From contig CM076955.1 of assembly GCA_039566865.1 (NCBI GenBank), positions 16,723,501-16,787,500 of the forward strand: DNA of 64,000 bases. The letters are read 5' to 3'. This DNA comes from Aurelia coerulea (lineage: Eukaryota > Cnidaria > Scyphozoa > Semaeostomeae > Ulmaridae). The position numbers and the translations under genes were made by a program. Each line of letters starts with the position of its first letter. Position 1 is the stretch's first letter. Positions 62,501 to 64,000 of the stretch are shown here, in pieces. The notes under the pieces were generated by a model that did no database searches, was not told the origin of the DNA, and was given only the letters and a program-made list of their open reading frames with translations.

Positions 62501-63130
62501 TGTGAGAGATCCCGTACGATTTGATCGAGTGTTTTAGCCCCTTTTTCAGCCATTTCGCAAAACAGAAATTTTTGTGAGGTCGAATTTATCTAATTTTTCT
62601 TTGCTCACAAAACGTGAGAAATATCACAAAATTACTTCAATATTCCTACTATCAACCAAGATTCGATTCATTCAAATCCATCCAGTACTATAGGTACTAA
62701 GATTTGTCAAACACTTGACATTTTTTCACGCACCCGGTATTAGAAATCCCTTTTTTCAGTGGGCATAGCAAAGGGCCCATAAAAAGCAATTAGAAAAGTT
62801 ATCAATATTTGAGATGCAAAGAAAGAGAATTTTAAAATTCGTGGCATCAGCCATAATAAAAACACAAATTTGGACTTATTCAGAAATTTTCTGACAACGA
62901 AACTATTTTGGGTCAACCAAAACGGTGATACTGACAGAACTAAATGTCAGAAAAAGGATTTCTGGTGAGACACTATTCTAATTTCAGGCGAAAGGAATCG
63001 CTCTTTAGTTGCAAACACCCTTCAAAAAATTGTTTTGACTTACGACTAAGGGGTCTTTCAGAGACTCGCTGCTAGTTTCTTCGCAAAGTCGGATTATTTT
63101 GCTGTAATCGAACACTTGATTGCCGCAACC
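20401..63130 (-). CDS. KATNIP: KATNIP (KIAA0556, katanin-interacting protein) homologue, 28 or 29 exons, both ends missing
   Basis: The spliced exons (listed singly) add to about 1000 codons with every splice phase compatible. The first nine exons encode a Ser/Arg/Lys-rich, probably disordered region. Exons 10-28 encode three homologous repeats. Repeat 1 has [15 protein letters not shown] and ends [15 protein letters not shown]. Repeat 2 has [14 protein letters not shown] and [14 protein letters not shown]. Repeat 3 has [14 protein letters not shown] and [13 protein letters not shown]. These match KATNIP (DUF4457) closely in order and wording. The family is known as a microtubule- and katanin-binding protein at the ciliary base, mutated in Joubert syndrome; that role is inferred here. 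The start lies beyond 64000, and the last short exon after 20401 was not found. Confidence 0.93.
20505..21063. other. KATNIP intron, nothing recognised
   Basis: AT-rich. No inverted repeat or coding match seen before the element that starts at 21064. Confidence 0.5.
21064..22056. mobile_element. 1-kb DNA element, CAGTGGCGGATCCAG ends, 5-bp TSD
   Basis: The ends CAGTGGCGGATCCAG and, inverted, CAGGGGCGGATCCAG are flanked by ACAAT on both sides. It contains a short palindromic GGGGGCGAAGCCCCC and several GGTTCACT-type direct repeats near 21560-21660. No transposase is seen. Confidence 0.75.
22057..22818. other. KATNIP intron, nothing recognised
   Basis: Overlapping short open frames on both strands near 22317-22699 have no recognisable content. 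Confidence 0.45.
22819..22979 (-). CDS. KATNIP: KATNIP exon, C-terminal
   Basis: Acceptor CCTTTGATAG, donor CAG|GTGACT. It encodes [40 protein letters not shown] and [11 protein letters not shown]; human [12 protein letters not shown] and PYHTILFAEDRDIRH. Phase 2 out. Confidence 0.94.
22980..23847. other. KATNIP intron with a degenerate inverted repeat
   Basis: TAAGGTAGGCGCCCTAGAGT-like sequence near 23155-23175 recurs inverted near 23460-23490, with TAGTACACAGAGTA (23210) matched inverted at 23405. These suggest a roughly 330-bp MITE. An (AAT)n run lies at 23104-23121. Confidence 0.45.
23857..24373. mobile_element. MULE-like MITE, second copy, 9-bp TSD with two mismatches
   Basis: The ends AGCATAGGTTCCAAATCTTT and its inverted mate are flanked by TGTCAGGTC (23848-23856) and TATCAGATC (24374-24382). 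The body is closely alike to 17522-18039. Confidence 0.8.
24691..24792 (-). CDS. KATNIP: KATNIP exon, repeat 3
   Basis: Acceptor CTCTTCAG, donor GCA|GTAAGT, 34 codons. It encodes [20 protein letters not shown] and [14 protein letters not shown]; human VYVIFDLPTTVSMIKLWNYAKTP. Phase 0 on both sides. Confidence 0.95.
25603..26072. mobile_element. 470-bp long-armed foldback, 9-bp TSD
   Basis: Two arms of about 230 bases, starting ATGGGCAATAATGCACCGTT, are inverted around 25838 and nearly identical. The flanks GATTGGACC (25594-25602 and 26073-26081) are a perfect 9-bp duplication. Low arm divergence suggests a recent insertion. A second, diverged copy lies at 29886-30257. Confidence 0.9.
26120..26259 (-). 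CDS. KATNIP: KATNIP exon, repeat 3
   Basis: Acceptor CTTGACATAG, donor TTG|GTACGT. It encodes [40 protein letters not shown] and PVYPGL; human has GGDVRTPDKLID and HMWLAPILPGL. The 470-bp MULE-like foldback ends 38 bases downstream of its donor. Confidence 0.95.
26388..26640. repeat. degenerate TATACCA-spaced repeats
   Basis: The motif TATACCA(A/G)(A/T)(A/T)TT recurs about six times between 26463 and 26610 at irregular spacing of 25-45 bases, after a G-rich GCGGGGAGGGGGG. Family unknown; possibly a decayed MITE. Confidence 0.5.
26885..27050 (-). repeat. tRNA-derived SINE, second copy
   Basis: On the minus strand GTTGTAGCGCAGTGGTGTAA is an A-box-like start, then CTCTGACTTTGCAGCCAGAA and a B-box GGGTTCAACTCC. 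The body ends GCCAAGCGCTGGGAT-like, as in the copy at 13828. Confidence 0.8.
27410..27520 (-). CDS. KATNIP: KATNIP exon, repeat 3 start
   Basis: Acceptor CACATGCAG, donor ATA|GTATCC. It encodes [20 protein letters not shown] and [16 protein letters not shown]; human [20 protein letters not shown]. Phase 1 on both sides. Confidence 0.95.
27521..28249. other. KATNIP intron with foldback
   Basis: Near 27700-27890 an inverted arrangement of GATGTTTAAATCA and the repeated GCCGTGT(C/T)GAATT motif suggests an old MITE. Nothing else recognised. Confidence 0.4.
28250..28302 (-). CDS. KATNIP: KATNIP exon before repeat 3
   Basis: Acceptor TTCTTTTTCAG, donor GAT|GTATCC. It encodes [17 protein letters not shown], which joins the next exon as PTGFVFQL, like human PCGFIFQF. 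Phase 2 in, phase 1 out. The donor is weaker than its neighbours. Confidence 0.82.
28400..28840. mobile_element. PIF/Harbinger-like MITE, 441 bp, TTA TSD
   Basis: The ends GGCCCCGTCCATACGTATCC and, inverted, GGCCACGTCCACACGTATCT are flanked by TTA at 28397-28399 and 28841-28843. The inside is rich in TTCGAAAACG repeats. Confidence 0.85.
29710..29794 (-). CDS. KATNIP: KATNIP exon
   Basis: Acceptor CTTCAACAG, donor AAG|GTAGAT. It encodes [20 protein letters not shown] and HNRKERS; human has PGNCHFDFAQEILF. Phase 1 in, phase 2 out. Confidence 0.93.
29886..30257. mobile_element. second ATGGGCAATA foldback, diverged
   Basis: The ends ATGGGCAATAGTGCACCGTT and its inverted mate match the 25603 element. 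The flanks TCTTTAACC and GCTTTAACT agree at 7 of 9 bases. The arms are shortened and diverged, so this copy is older. Confidence 0.8.
30324..30393 (-). CDS. KATNIP: KATNIP exon after repeat 2
   Basis: Acceptor TTTCTCCCTAG, donor AAAG|GTAAGA. It encodes [20 protein letters not shown] and LRK; human AKIVHVSLDG...PPEGFLIRKG. Confidence 0.92.
30734..31729. mobile_element. 1-kb element, CAGTAAGT(C/T)CCCGCA ends, with internal tandem repeat
   Basis: The left end CAGTAAGTCCCCGCAAATAA and the right end, read inverted, CAGTAAGTTCCCGCATATAA agree closely. The inside holds the tandem array at 30760-31460 and a segment related to the ACAAGTCCGG element at 43303. Confidence 0.75.
30760..31460 (+). repeat. 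tandem repeat, period about 310 bp, 2.2 copies
   Basis: GATGAACCAAGTATGAAATA occurs at about 30943 and again about 310 bases later. The whole unit, including ACACAGAAAACCGGCTGTGT and TTTCTTATATGTCCATTAAG, is repeated with a few percent difference, and a third unit starts at about 31376. Confidence 0.88.
31816..31981 (-). CDS. KATNIP: KATNIP exon, repeat 2
   Basis: It encodes [31 protein letters not shown] and [16 protein letters not shown]. Human has DEHMWLIPFSPGLDHVVTI and WNYNKSPEDTYRG. Donor GGG|GTAAGT, phase 0. Confidence 0.95.
32160..32575. mobile_element. MULE-like MITE, left part only
   Basis: It starts AACATAGGGCTCAAATCTTT and follows the body of the 41948 copy until TACAGCAAAGTACCATAA, where it switches to an unrelated foldback (32575-33115). 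The right end is missing. Confidence 0.7.
32576..33120. repeat. nested foldback related to 4610-4970
   Basis: Outer arms share CAACCAGTAAT(A/T)CAAAA with the 4610 repeat. An inner palindrome around AGATCTGCCATGCGGATTTT (32708) and its complement (32840) brackets an inserted segment. Incidental open frames run through it. Confidence 0.6.
33219..33280 (-). CDS. KATNIP: KATNIP exon, repeat 2
   Basis: Acceptor TTATTTTCAG, donor CAA|GTAAGA. It encodes [20 protein letters not shown]; human reads [20 protein letters not shown]. Phase 2 out. Confidence 0.94.
33345..33760. repeat. long foldback, about 180-base arms
   Basis: GAACCGAAATCAGTAGAAAG at 33358 returns inverted at 33725-33745, and the arms match almost to the centre at 33550 (CAAATACT). 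A segment before it (33306-33343, TAGCCTTAAATAACGGACTC) also occurs at 19165-19205. Confidence 0.8.
33840..34247. mobile_element. PIF/Harbinger-like MITE, 408 bp, TAA TSD
   Basis: The ends GGTTGCCTTTCCACTAGCCC and, inverted, GGTTGCCTTCCCATTAGCCT are flanked by TAA at 33837-33839 and 34248-34250. The inside is built of GGGTTAAAA(C/G) repeats. Confidence 0.85.
34248..34871. other. KATNIP intron, nothing recognised
   Basis: AT-rich with no clear element. Confidence 0.5.
34872..34987 (-). CDS. KATNIP: KATNIP exon, repeat 2 start
   Basis: Acceptor TTCCCTTGCAG, donor GAT|GTAAGT. It encodes [20 protein letters not shown] and [16 protein letters not shown]. Human has SWGDSHYLGLTGLE. Ends in phase 0 at the same place in the repeat as the exon at 48506. 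Confidence 0.94.
35349..35510. mobile_element. foldback MITE with about 70-base arms
   Basis: AGACCATTTTGACATTTAGA returns inverted at the right end, and the arms continue through GGTAAATGGCTGCCACAG. It is flanked by TA on each side. Confidence 0.8.
35856..35873 (-). CDS. KATNIP: possible 18-base KATNIP microexon
   Basis: Acceptor TTTCATTTAG and donor AAG|GTATAT bracket 18 bases that keep phase 1 on both sides and would add ECFGRQ. Its donor context (AAG|GTATATAAATAA) is the same as the exon at 36056, which could mean a local duplication or chance. It can be skipped without changing the frame. Confidence 0.35.
36056..36109 (-). CDS. KATNIP: KATNIP exon, inter-repeat linker (probable)
   Basis: Acceptor ATCCAAACAG, donor AAAAG|GTATAT, 54 bases. 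In the required phase it encodes [17 protein letters not shown]. The splice sites and frame fit, but there is no remembered human match for this variable linker. Confidence 0.6.
36405..36664 (+). pseudogene. LINE 3' UTR fragment
   Basis: GTCTTTATGTTAATGGC, the (A/T)GTGGTATCGT(A/C)C block and the ending TATGAATATAAAAAA match the 3' end of the LINEs at 19555-20361 and 58405-58990. Confidence 0.7.
36840..36909 (-). CDS. KATNIP: KATNIP exon, inter-repeat linker
   Basis: Acceptor TTGATTTGCAG, donor GAAA|GTGAGT. It encodes [20 protein letters not shown] and QQE. Phase 0 in, phase 1 out. Confidence 0.78.
37303..37731. mobile_element. PIF/Harbinger-like MITE, 429 bp, TTA TSD
   Basis: The ends TACCCCGTTTACACGGAGCA are inverted and flanked by TTA at 37300-37302 and 37732-37734. 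The body is packed with GGATCGCGATCC-type palindromes, so it should fold strongly. Confidence 0.88.
37878..38971. mobile_element. TA-flanked element, CCGGGCGA ends, interrupted by a LINE
   Basis: It starts CCGGGCGAGTGTGAGTCAAA and ends in an inverted relative, flanked by TA. The body (GAATCCCCGTTT, CTCCCTGGATATCAA) matches the 49579-50197 element. The LINE at 37990-38429 is inserted in it. Confidence 0.8.
37990..38429 (-). pseudogene. RTE-like LINE C-terminal insertion with 11-bp TSD
   Basis: The minus strand encodes [40 protein letters not shown] and [20 protein letters not shown], the usual C-terminus of RTE/BovB-type polymerases (ETW..., GH..R, EGK...RGRP..TW..D). The stop lies at the very 3' end of the insert. 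It is flanked by ATGTTCAATTA at 37979-37989 and 38430-38440, and is 5' truncated by the usual LINE mechanism. Confidence 0.92.
38999..39860 (-). pseudogene. LINE C-terminal fragment abutting a KATNIP exon
   Basis: The minus strand encodes [40 protein letters not shown] and [20 protein letters not shown], the end of a CR1/L2-like polymerase with a CNCRLC tail. It is followed by an unusually GC-rich 3' region (39170-39410), then a T-rich stretch and an (ATG)n terminus at 38999-39017. It starts within a few bases of the donor of the exon at 39864. Confidence 0.88.
39864..40013 (-). CDS. KATNIP: KATNIP exon between repeats 1 and 2
   Basis: Acceptor CTGTTTACAG, donor ACG|GTAAAT, 50 codons: [33 protein letters not shown] and [13 protein letters not shown]. 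The start matches human TILFTTDDDILEAIF. The frame runs on through the donor into a LINE, so a naive open frame fuses the two; the fusion is not real. Confidence 0.93.
40055..40566. mobile_element. MULE-like MITE, 9-bp TSD
   Basis: The ends AGCATAGGGCTCAAATC and its inverted mate are flanked by CGCGAACCC (40046-40054) and CACGAACCC (40567-40575), 8 of 9 alike. Confidence 0.87.
40708..41035 (+). mobile_element. G-run-ended MITE, family A, third copy
   Basis: It starts with a G run then GTACTTAGTATATTTGTCCG and ends in CCCCCC...CCCGG. The body carries GGTATCAAAAGAAGGCAATT as in the other copies. The flanks TATGTAAT and TACGTAAT are alike at 7 of 8 bases. Confidence 0.78.
41261..41303 (-). CDS. 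KATNIP: KATNIP 43-base exon
   Basis: Acceptor ATTTTACAG, donor GAT|GTAAGT. It encodes [14 protein letters not shown], aligning with the human ASGTLTGAPEHFGD. Phase 0 out. Confidence 0.9.
41666..41760 (-). CDS. KATNIP: KATNIP exon, repeat 1 end
   Basis: It encodes [20 protein letters not shown] and [11 protein letters not shown], among the most conserved KATNIP segments ([18 protein letters not shown] in human). Donor AAG|GTATGC, phase 2. Confidence 0.95.
41948..42457. mobile_element. MULE-like MITE, 9-bp TSD
   Basis: The ends AACATAGGGCTCAAATCTTT and its inverted mate are flanked by GGCGTCTAC (41939-41947) and GGCGTCAAC (42458-42466), 8 of 9 alike. The body is about 510 bp with TGAGGCTATGACGTCATCAA. 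Confidence 0.88.
42505..42970. repeat. foldback repeat
   Basis: TTTGGCGGGCTGTGGAGTAA near 42510 is mirrored near 42953-42966 (CAGCCCGCCAAACATG). ATTCACATTCGATTCTGG at 42668 is mirrored at 42773-42795. Confidence 0.65.
43104..43206 (-). CDS. KATNIP: KATNIP exon, repeat 1
   Basis: Acceptor TTCCATTTCAG, donor TGG|GTAAGC. It encodes [20 protein letters not shown] and [10 protein letters not shown]. Human KATNIP reads DDLHMWLAPFTPG here. The 3.2-kb transposon lies in the intron before it. Confidence 0.93.
43303..43732. mobile_element. 430-bp MITE, TTTAAAGGACAAGTCCGG ends
   Basis: The ends TTTAAAGGACAAGTCCGG are perfect inverted repeats. The same end recurs inside the 30734 element near 31482. 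The inside carries GAAATGACGTCAT-type palindromes, as in that element. Confidence 0.85.
44643..45220 (-). pseudogene. transposon-borne coding remnant with HEETDTK and FKGND motifs
   Basis: Two overlapping frames encode [58 protein letters not shown] and [14 protein letters not shown]. The set recalls a repeated family in cnidarians and fish with HEEADT(R/K), a later acidic step and a HALTGCD(T/S)(T/S)SxF-type motif, possibly a PIN/FEN1-like fold. Here the GCD step reads as KGND, and at least one frameshift is present, so it is dead. Function unknown. Confidence 0.55.
45343..45967 (-). pseudogene. upstream part of the same decayed transposon protein
   Basis: Open pieces encode [20 protein letters not shown], then [15 protein letters not shown], and further down [20 protein letters not shown]. 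The NPF...LYNL(S/G)SG pattern is what I remember from the N-terminal part of the same HEEADT proteins. It is broken by stops. Confidence 0.5.
45968..46964. other. inner right part of the 3.2-kb element, nothing further recognised
   Basis: No clear motifs. It includes a G-run near 46844-46858. Confidence 0.4.
47437..47531 (-). CDS. KATNIP: KATNIP exon, repeat 1
   Basis: It encodes [20 protein letters not shown] and [11 protein letters not shown], nearly the same as the human ADPPDINILPGYGSDPRVV segment. Donor AAG|GTAAAG, phase 2 out. Confidence 0.93.
47817..48182. mobile_element. MITE with CTTACGAGT ends carrying a nested CATGGGTAGTTAGA foldback
   Basis: The outer ends (GTAGCTTACGAGTACACCCA and its inverted mate at 48160-48180) share TACGAAACAAAGAGCAAAAG and GCTACGGCCGCCC with the relative at 56706-56962. 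Inside, CATGGGTAGTTAGA...CTAGCTACCCATG (47942-48101) is a separate foldback absent from that relative. Confidence 0.7.
48290..48487 (+). pseudogene. LINE 3' UTR fragment
   Basis: GGCCTAAATTAGCTTTAGTA and the ending AATAACAATAATAAAAA match the reversed 3' UTR at 39030-39110. It stops 19 bases before the donor side of the exon at 48506. Confidence 0.6.
48506..48647 (-). CDS. KATNIP: KATNIP exon, repeat 1 start
   Basis: Acceptor TTCTTTCCAG, donor GAG|GTAAGA. It encodes [40 protein letters not shown] and ELATVKE. This is the first strand set of the KATNIP repeat, like human SNWGDQHFVGLNGIELF. Ends in phase 0. Confidence 0.93.
49097..49275 (+). repeat. (TTCG/TTCA)n microsatellite beside a KATNIP donor
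   Basis: About 44 tetranucleotide units, mostly TTCG with some TTCA and GTCC. On the minus strand it reads GAAC/GAAT repeats in an open frame (NERT repeats), continuing through the donor of the exon at 49292. Confidence 0.95.
49292..49391 (-). CDS. KATNIP: KATNIP exon next to a tetranucleotide microsatellite
   Basis: Acceptor GTTTTAAAAG (poor pyrimidine tract), donor CCAG|GTATGA. It encodes [20 protein letters not shown] and [11 protein letters not shown]. The tetranucleotide tract begins about 16 bases after the donor. Phase 1 in, phase 2 out. Confidence 0.83.
49579..50197. mobile_element. TA-flanked palindromic element, CCGGGTGAGTCAG ends, 619 bp
   Basis: The ends CCGGGTGAGTCAGAAAAAAG are inverted with TA on each side. 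The body is shared with 37878-38971. It carries an internal foldback around CACGTGCTATCCTCTTGGGA (49860). Confidence 0.87.
50198..50871. other. KATNIP intron, nothing recognised
   Basis: No inverted repeats or coding similarity seen. Confidence 0.5.
50872..51067 (-). CDS. KATNIP: KATNIP exon, charged
   Basis: Acceptor GTACATTTAG, donor GAG|GTAGGT. It encodes [40 protein letters not shown] and [15 protein letters not shown], with a likely amphipathic helix in the middle. Phase 0 in, phase 1 out. Confidence 0.82.
51068..51789. other. KATNIP intron, nothing recognised
   Basis: Contains a repeated TTAGGTACTTTAAAA motif (about 51170 and 51430) but no clear element. Confidence 0.45.
51790..51957. 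repeat. foldback with about 75-base arms
   Basis: AATTTGGTAATTTTGTTTTG at the left is mirrored at the right, and the arms match through AGTTAGATAATTG to a short loop at about 51873. Confidence 0.85.
52002..52044 (-). CDS. KATNIP: KATNIP 43-base exon
   Basis: A strong polypyrimidine acceptor (TTTTTTTGCAG) and the donor AAG|GTATTA. It encodes [14 protein letters not shown]. Phase 2 in, phase 0 out. Confidence 0.75.
52045..52724. other. KATNIP intron, nothing recognised
   Basis: AT-rich, no repeats seen. Confidence 0.5.
52725..52941 (-). CDS. KATNIP: KATNIP exon, basic disordered region
   Basis: Acceptor TTCTTTAAG, donor AAG|GTAGGC. 217 bases encode a region rich in Arg, Ser and Pro ([37 protein letters not shown]). 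The high basic charge fits a microtubule-contacting tail, which is inference. Confidence 0.82.
53104..53480 (-). pseudogene. degenerate LINE reverse transcriptase fragment
   Basis: The minus strand shows [17 protein letters not shown] (motif A region) and, further down, [15 protein letters not shown] (the QGS motif). Frameshifts separate them. Confidence 0.7.
53730..53833 (-). CDS. KATNIP: KATNIP exon, basic Ser-rich
   Basis: Acceptor TTTCGTTTCAG, donor CCG|GTATGT. It encodes [20 protein letters not shown] and [11 protein letters not shown]. Phase 2 in, phase 1 out. Confidence 0.78.
53931..54374 (+). pseudogene. LINE C-terminal fragment
   Basis: The plus strand is open through [20 protein letters not shown] and [17 protein letters not shown], the C..C.......E...H....C zinc-knuckle end of a LINE ORF2. 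It starts at a G run (53946) that may be the edge of a family A or B MITE. Confidence 0.75.
54418..54960 (-). pseudogene. LINE C-terminal fragment with (AAT)n tail
   Basis: The minus strand encodes [40 protein letters not shown] and [20 protein letters not shown], the usual end of a non-LTR polymerase. The 3' end carries an (ATT)n tail at 54420-54440. Confidence 0.85.
55254..55319 (-). CDS. KATNIP: KATNIP exon, N-terminal region
   Basis: Acceptor TTTTCGTCAG, donor AAAG|GTAAGC. 66 bases encode [20 protein letters not shown]. Phase 2 on both sides. Confidence 0.75.
55320..56705. other. KATNIP intron, nothing recognised
   Basis: A slightly GC-richer block at 55610-55740 has no identifiable content. 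The rest is AT-rich. Confidence 0.45.
56706..56962. mobile_element. MITE related to 47817
   Basis: The ends TAGCCTACGAG and CTCGTAAGCTA are inverted. The body shares TATGAAACAAAGAGCAAAAG, TTAAATAGAGGATTAAAATA and GGGCGGCCGTAGC with the 47817 element but lacks its nested foldback. Confidence 0.7.
57040..57213 (-). CDS. KATNIP: KATNIP exon, Ser-rich
   Basis: Acceptor TTAATTTTAG, donor AAG|GTACTT. It encodes [20 protein letters not shown], then a Ser-rich stretch ([15 protein letters not shown]). Phase 2 on both sides. A TA-flanked element begins 40 bases upstream at 57253. Confidence 0.78.
57253..57576. mobile_element. TA-flanked palindromic element, CCGGGTGCGCC ends, 324 bp
   Basis: The ends CCGGGTGCGCCAAAATAAAC are perfect inverted repeats continuing through TATGCACGTTTGGCAGGCCA, with TA on each side. 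Confidence 0.9.
57577..58404. other. KATNIP intron, nothing recognised
   Basis: Short repeated CCCCCAAGAGCTAAGAAT (57957 and 58156) marks a local duplication. No element identified. Confidence 0.45.
58405..58990 (-). pseudogene. LINE C-terminal fragment
   Basis: The minus strand encodes [20 protein letters not shown] and [20 protein letters not shown], parallel to the plus-strand LINE at 19555-20361 ([20 protein letters not shown]). The 3' UTR ends near 58410 in an A-rich tail. Confidence 0.85.
59000..59742. other. KATNIP intron, weak repeat remnant
   Basis: The block 59345-59580 (C-rich start, then TTATTTGCTGGTATGATAAA and a tail of AAACTGAAACTGAAAC) looks like a retroelement 3' end on the plus strand, but I cannot place it. 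Confidence 0.35.
59751..60046 (+). mobile_element. MITE family B, complete copy, 296 bp, 8-bp TSD
   Basis: CCCGGGGGG...CCCGGG ends are flanked by a perfect CAGAATTC (59743-59750 and 60047-60054). The body begins GTACATGACTTGTGGAT. Confidence 0.92.
60637..60835. repeat. CATGGGTAGTTAGA foldback, rearranged
   Basis: It starts CATGGGTAGTTAGACACT like the foldback at 47942. A palindrome around AGAAGAATTCAATTC (60755-60770) mirrors TATTGCGGAGGAGATATCGA. Confidence 0.6.
60873..60967 (-). CDS. KATNIP: KATNIP exon, N-terminal region
   Basis: Acceptor CTTTTCTCCCCAG, donor AAG|GTTTGT. It encodes [20 protein letters not shown]. Phase 0 in, phase 2 out, fitting both neighbours. An inverted-repeat fragment with CCTCCGCAG motifs lies directly downstream (60637-60835). 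Confidence 0.72.
61073..61559. mobile_element. MULE-like MITE, 9-bp TSD, nested
   Basis: The ends AGCATAGGGCTC and its inverted mate are flanked by AGTACCAAG (61064-61072) and AGTACCTAG (61560-61568), 8 of 9 alike. Confidence 0.88.
61677..62262. mobile_element. TA-flanked palindromic element, CAGGGTGTCCC ends, 586 bp, nested
   Basis: The ends CAGGGTGTCCCAAAAAAATT continue inward as long arms (GTGCCCCGTTTGTCTGAAGA) and are flanked by TA. The arms mirror each other over most of the length, with a loop near 61980. Confidence 0.9.
63044..63130 (-). CDS. KATNIP: KATNIP exon (first found)
   Basis: Acceptor GGTTTTAG, donor GTC|GTAAGT, 87 bases in phase 0. It encodes [21 protein letters not shown] do not recall a clear human counterpart. 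Assignment rests on splice sites, a fully open frame and phase match to the next exon. Confidence 0.68.
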
Positions 63131-63955
63131 CTAAAACCAACACAAAGAGAGACAGGTCAGCAAAATTGCCCAAACTTTAAAGGAAATCAGGGTGCAAAAC
63201 AAAACGTTTTGAGGATACAATAATGCATACATACACCGTGATAATCTGAACAAATAACAGTATGAATAATCATGCTTTGAACAGAGTTCTATTTCGTACA
63301 AACTCTGTTCAAAACATGATTATTTATACTGTTATTTGTTTGTATTTACTGAAACATCGTGCAACACGCATACAAGAAGATTGTTTTTACCGTGATAATC
63401 TCATAATGATAATAACAAATCATAAGAGCTTCTTCAATTACTATACTGTATAAGATCAATAAATAGTTTCAAAAATATAAACATTTCTTTGCGGTTCCAC
63501 TTTCGCTTCATCAGAACTACCGCTTAATTTCAGAGACTCCAGAAGGGGGGGGGGGTTTGAAAGGGAGAGGGGTTTATTCACGGGGCCAAACGACAAGGAT
63601 ATCAACAACAGATTTTTAGTACGTTTACCCCATATTTGAGGGATTCAACATACAGTTTTACGAGTCAAATACACAAATTCGACACAGTTTCCTTCCCAAA
63701 CCATGTAACAATTAATGTGCAAACTTGTTTTTAGCTAAGTAGATGTTAAAATCTTTGGTAACCTCTGGAAATCGATGTAAGCAAGGGGGGACTAATTCAA
63801 AATTTTAGTAGTTGAACTATTGTTAATTTGATGCAATATTAAATTTGATTAAAAATCACCCAAGTTCCAGTGTTTTACCATGCTTAGTTTAAGAGTAATT
63901 ACAGGAAGTATGGTGGGGGGGGCCTTTTTTGCCCCCCCCCCCATGTAGAATAGGG
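63131..63955. other. KATNIP intron, with one foldback
   Basis: AACAGTATGAATAATCATG...CATGATTATTTATACTGTT (63247-63341) is a foldback. G/C runs at 63546 and 63926-63942 look like decayed MITE ends. No further exon found. Confidence 0.45.
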
Positions 63956-64000
63956 TAGCCTGCGTGCAGACTCAACTCTCGAGGAGTTGAGTCTGCACGC
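63956..64000. repeat. TAGCCTGCGTGCAGAC foldback, cut by the window edge
   Basis: AGCCTGCGTGCAGACTCAAC and its complement meet at CTCGAG. The end is the same as in the foldback at 18432-18533. Confidence 0.8.

Larger units (their letters stand above)
61041..62737. mobile_element. 1.7-kb TA-flanked element, CCGGGTGC ends, host to two nested elements
   Basis: The ends CCGGGTGCAGCAAAAAATAT and, inverted, CCGGGTGCGTGAAAAAATGT are flanked by TA. It contains the MULE-like MITE at 61073-61559 and the TA element at 61677-62262. Confidence 0.78.

Overview
This is eukaryotic, intron-rich, AT-rich animal DNA. Every supported coding exon is on the minus strand and belongs to two conserved metazoan genes. 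I recognise both by reading spliced frames and comparing them with the human families from memory. The exon/intron layout, the closeness of the proteins to human ones and the dense load of small transposons and decayed non-LTR retrotransposons suggest an early-branching animal. My best guess is an anthozoan cnidarian (coral or anemone), but no species marker is visible.

Positions 1-12780 hold the 5' part of a sorting nexin 29 (SNX29/RUNDC2A) homologue: nine exons giving the N-terminus, the RUN domain and the start of the low-complexity linker. The coiled-coil and PX domain must lie beyond position 1. Positions 12781-20400 carry no recognised host exon. They hold LINE and SINE fragments, microsatellites, a large CR1/L2-like LINE (14360-17230) with a MITE nested in it, and several MITEs. 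Positions 20401-63130 hold at least 28 exons of a KATNIP (KIAA0556, katanin-interacting protein) homologue. It encodes a Ser/Arg/Lys-rich, probably disordered N-terminal half followed by three tandem repeats that each begin with a (S/T)WGD...GL.G(V/I/L)(E/Q) motif. Splice phases agree across every junction from 63130 to 20401. The first exons lie beyond 64000 and the last exon was not found. The two genes are tandem, with KATNIP upstream of SNX29. KATNIP is a ciliary-base/microtubule protein and SNX29 a RUN-PX trafficking protein; nothing here shows that they act together.

The introns are a layered collection of non-autonomous DNA transposons sorted by target-site duplication (TSD). They include MULE-like elements with 9-bp TSDs (two end types, seven datable copies), PIF/Harbinger-like elements with TWA TSDs (four), mariner/Tc1-like palindromic elements with TA TSDs whose ends mostly begin CCGG (eight elements, seven families), 295-296 bp G-run-ended elements and a small hAT-like element with 8-bp TSDs, and two larger elements with 5-bp ACAAT TSDs. 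One of the latter is 3.2 kb and carries a decayed multi-piece coding region. At least seven insertions are nested in older ones, so relative ages can be read off. No CRISPR array, rRNA, functional tRNA or bacterial gene is present. All coordinates come from reading by eye, so splice boundaries are good to the base only where the frame confirms them.
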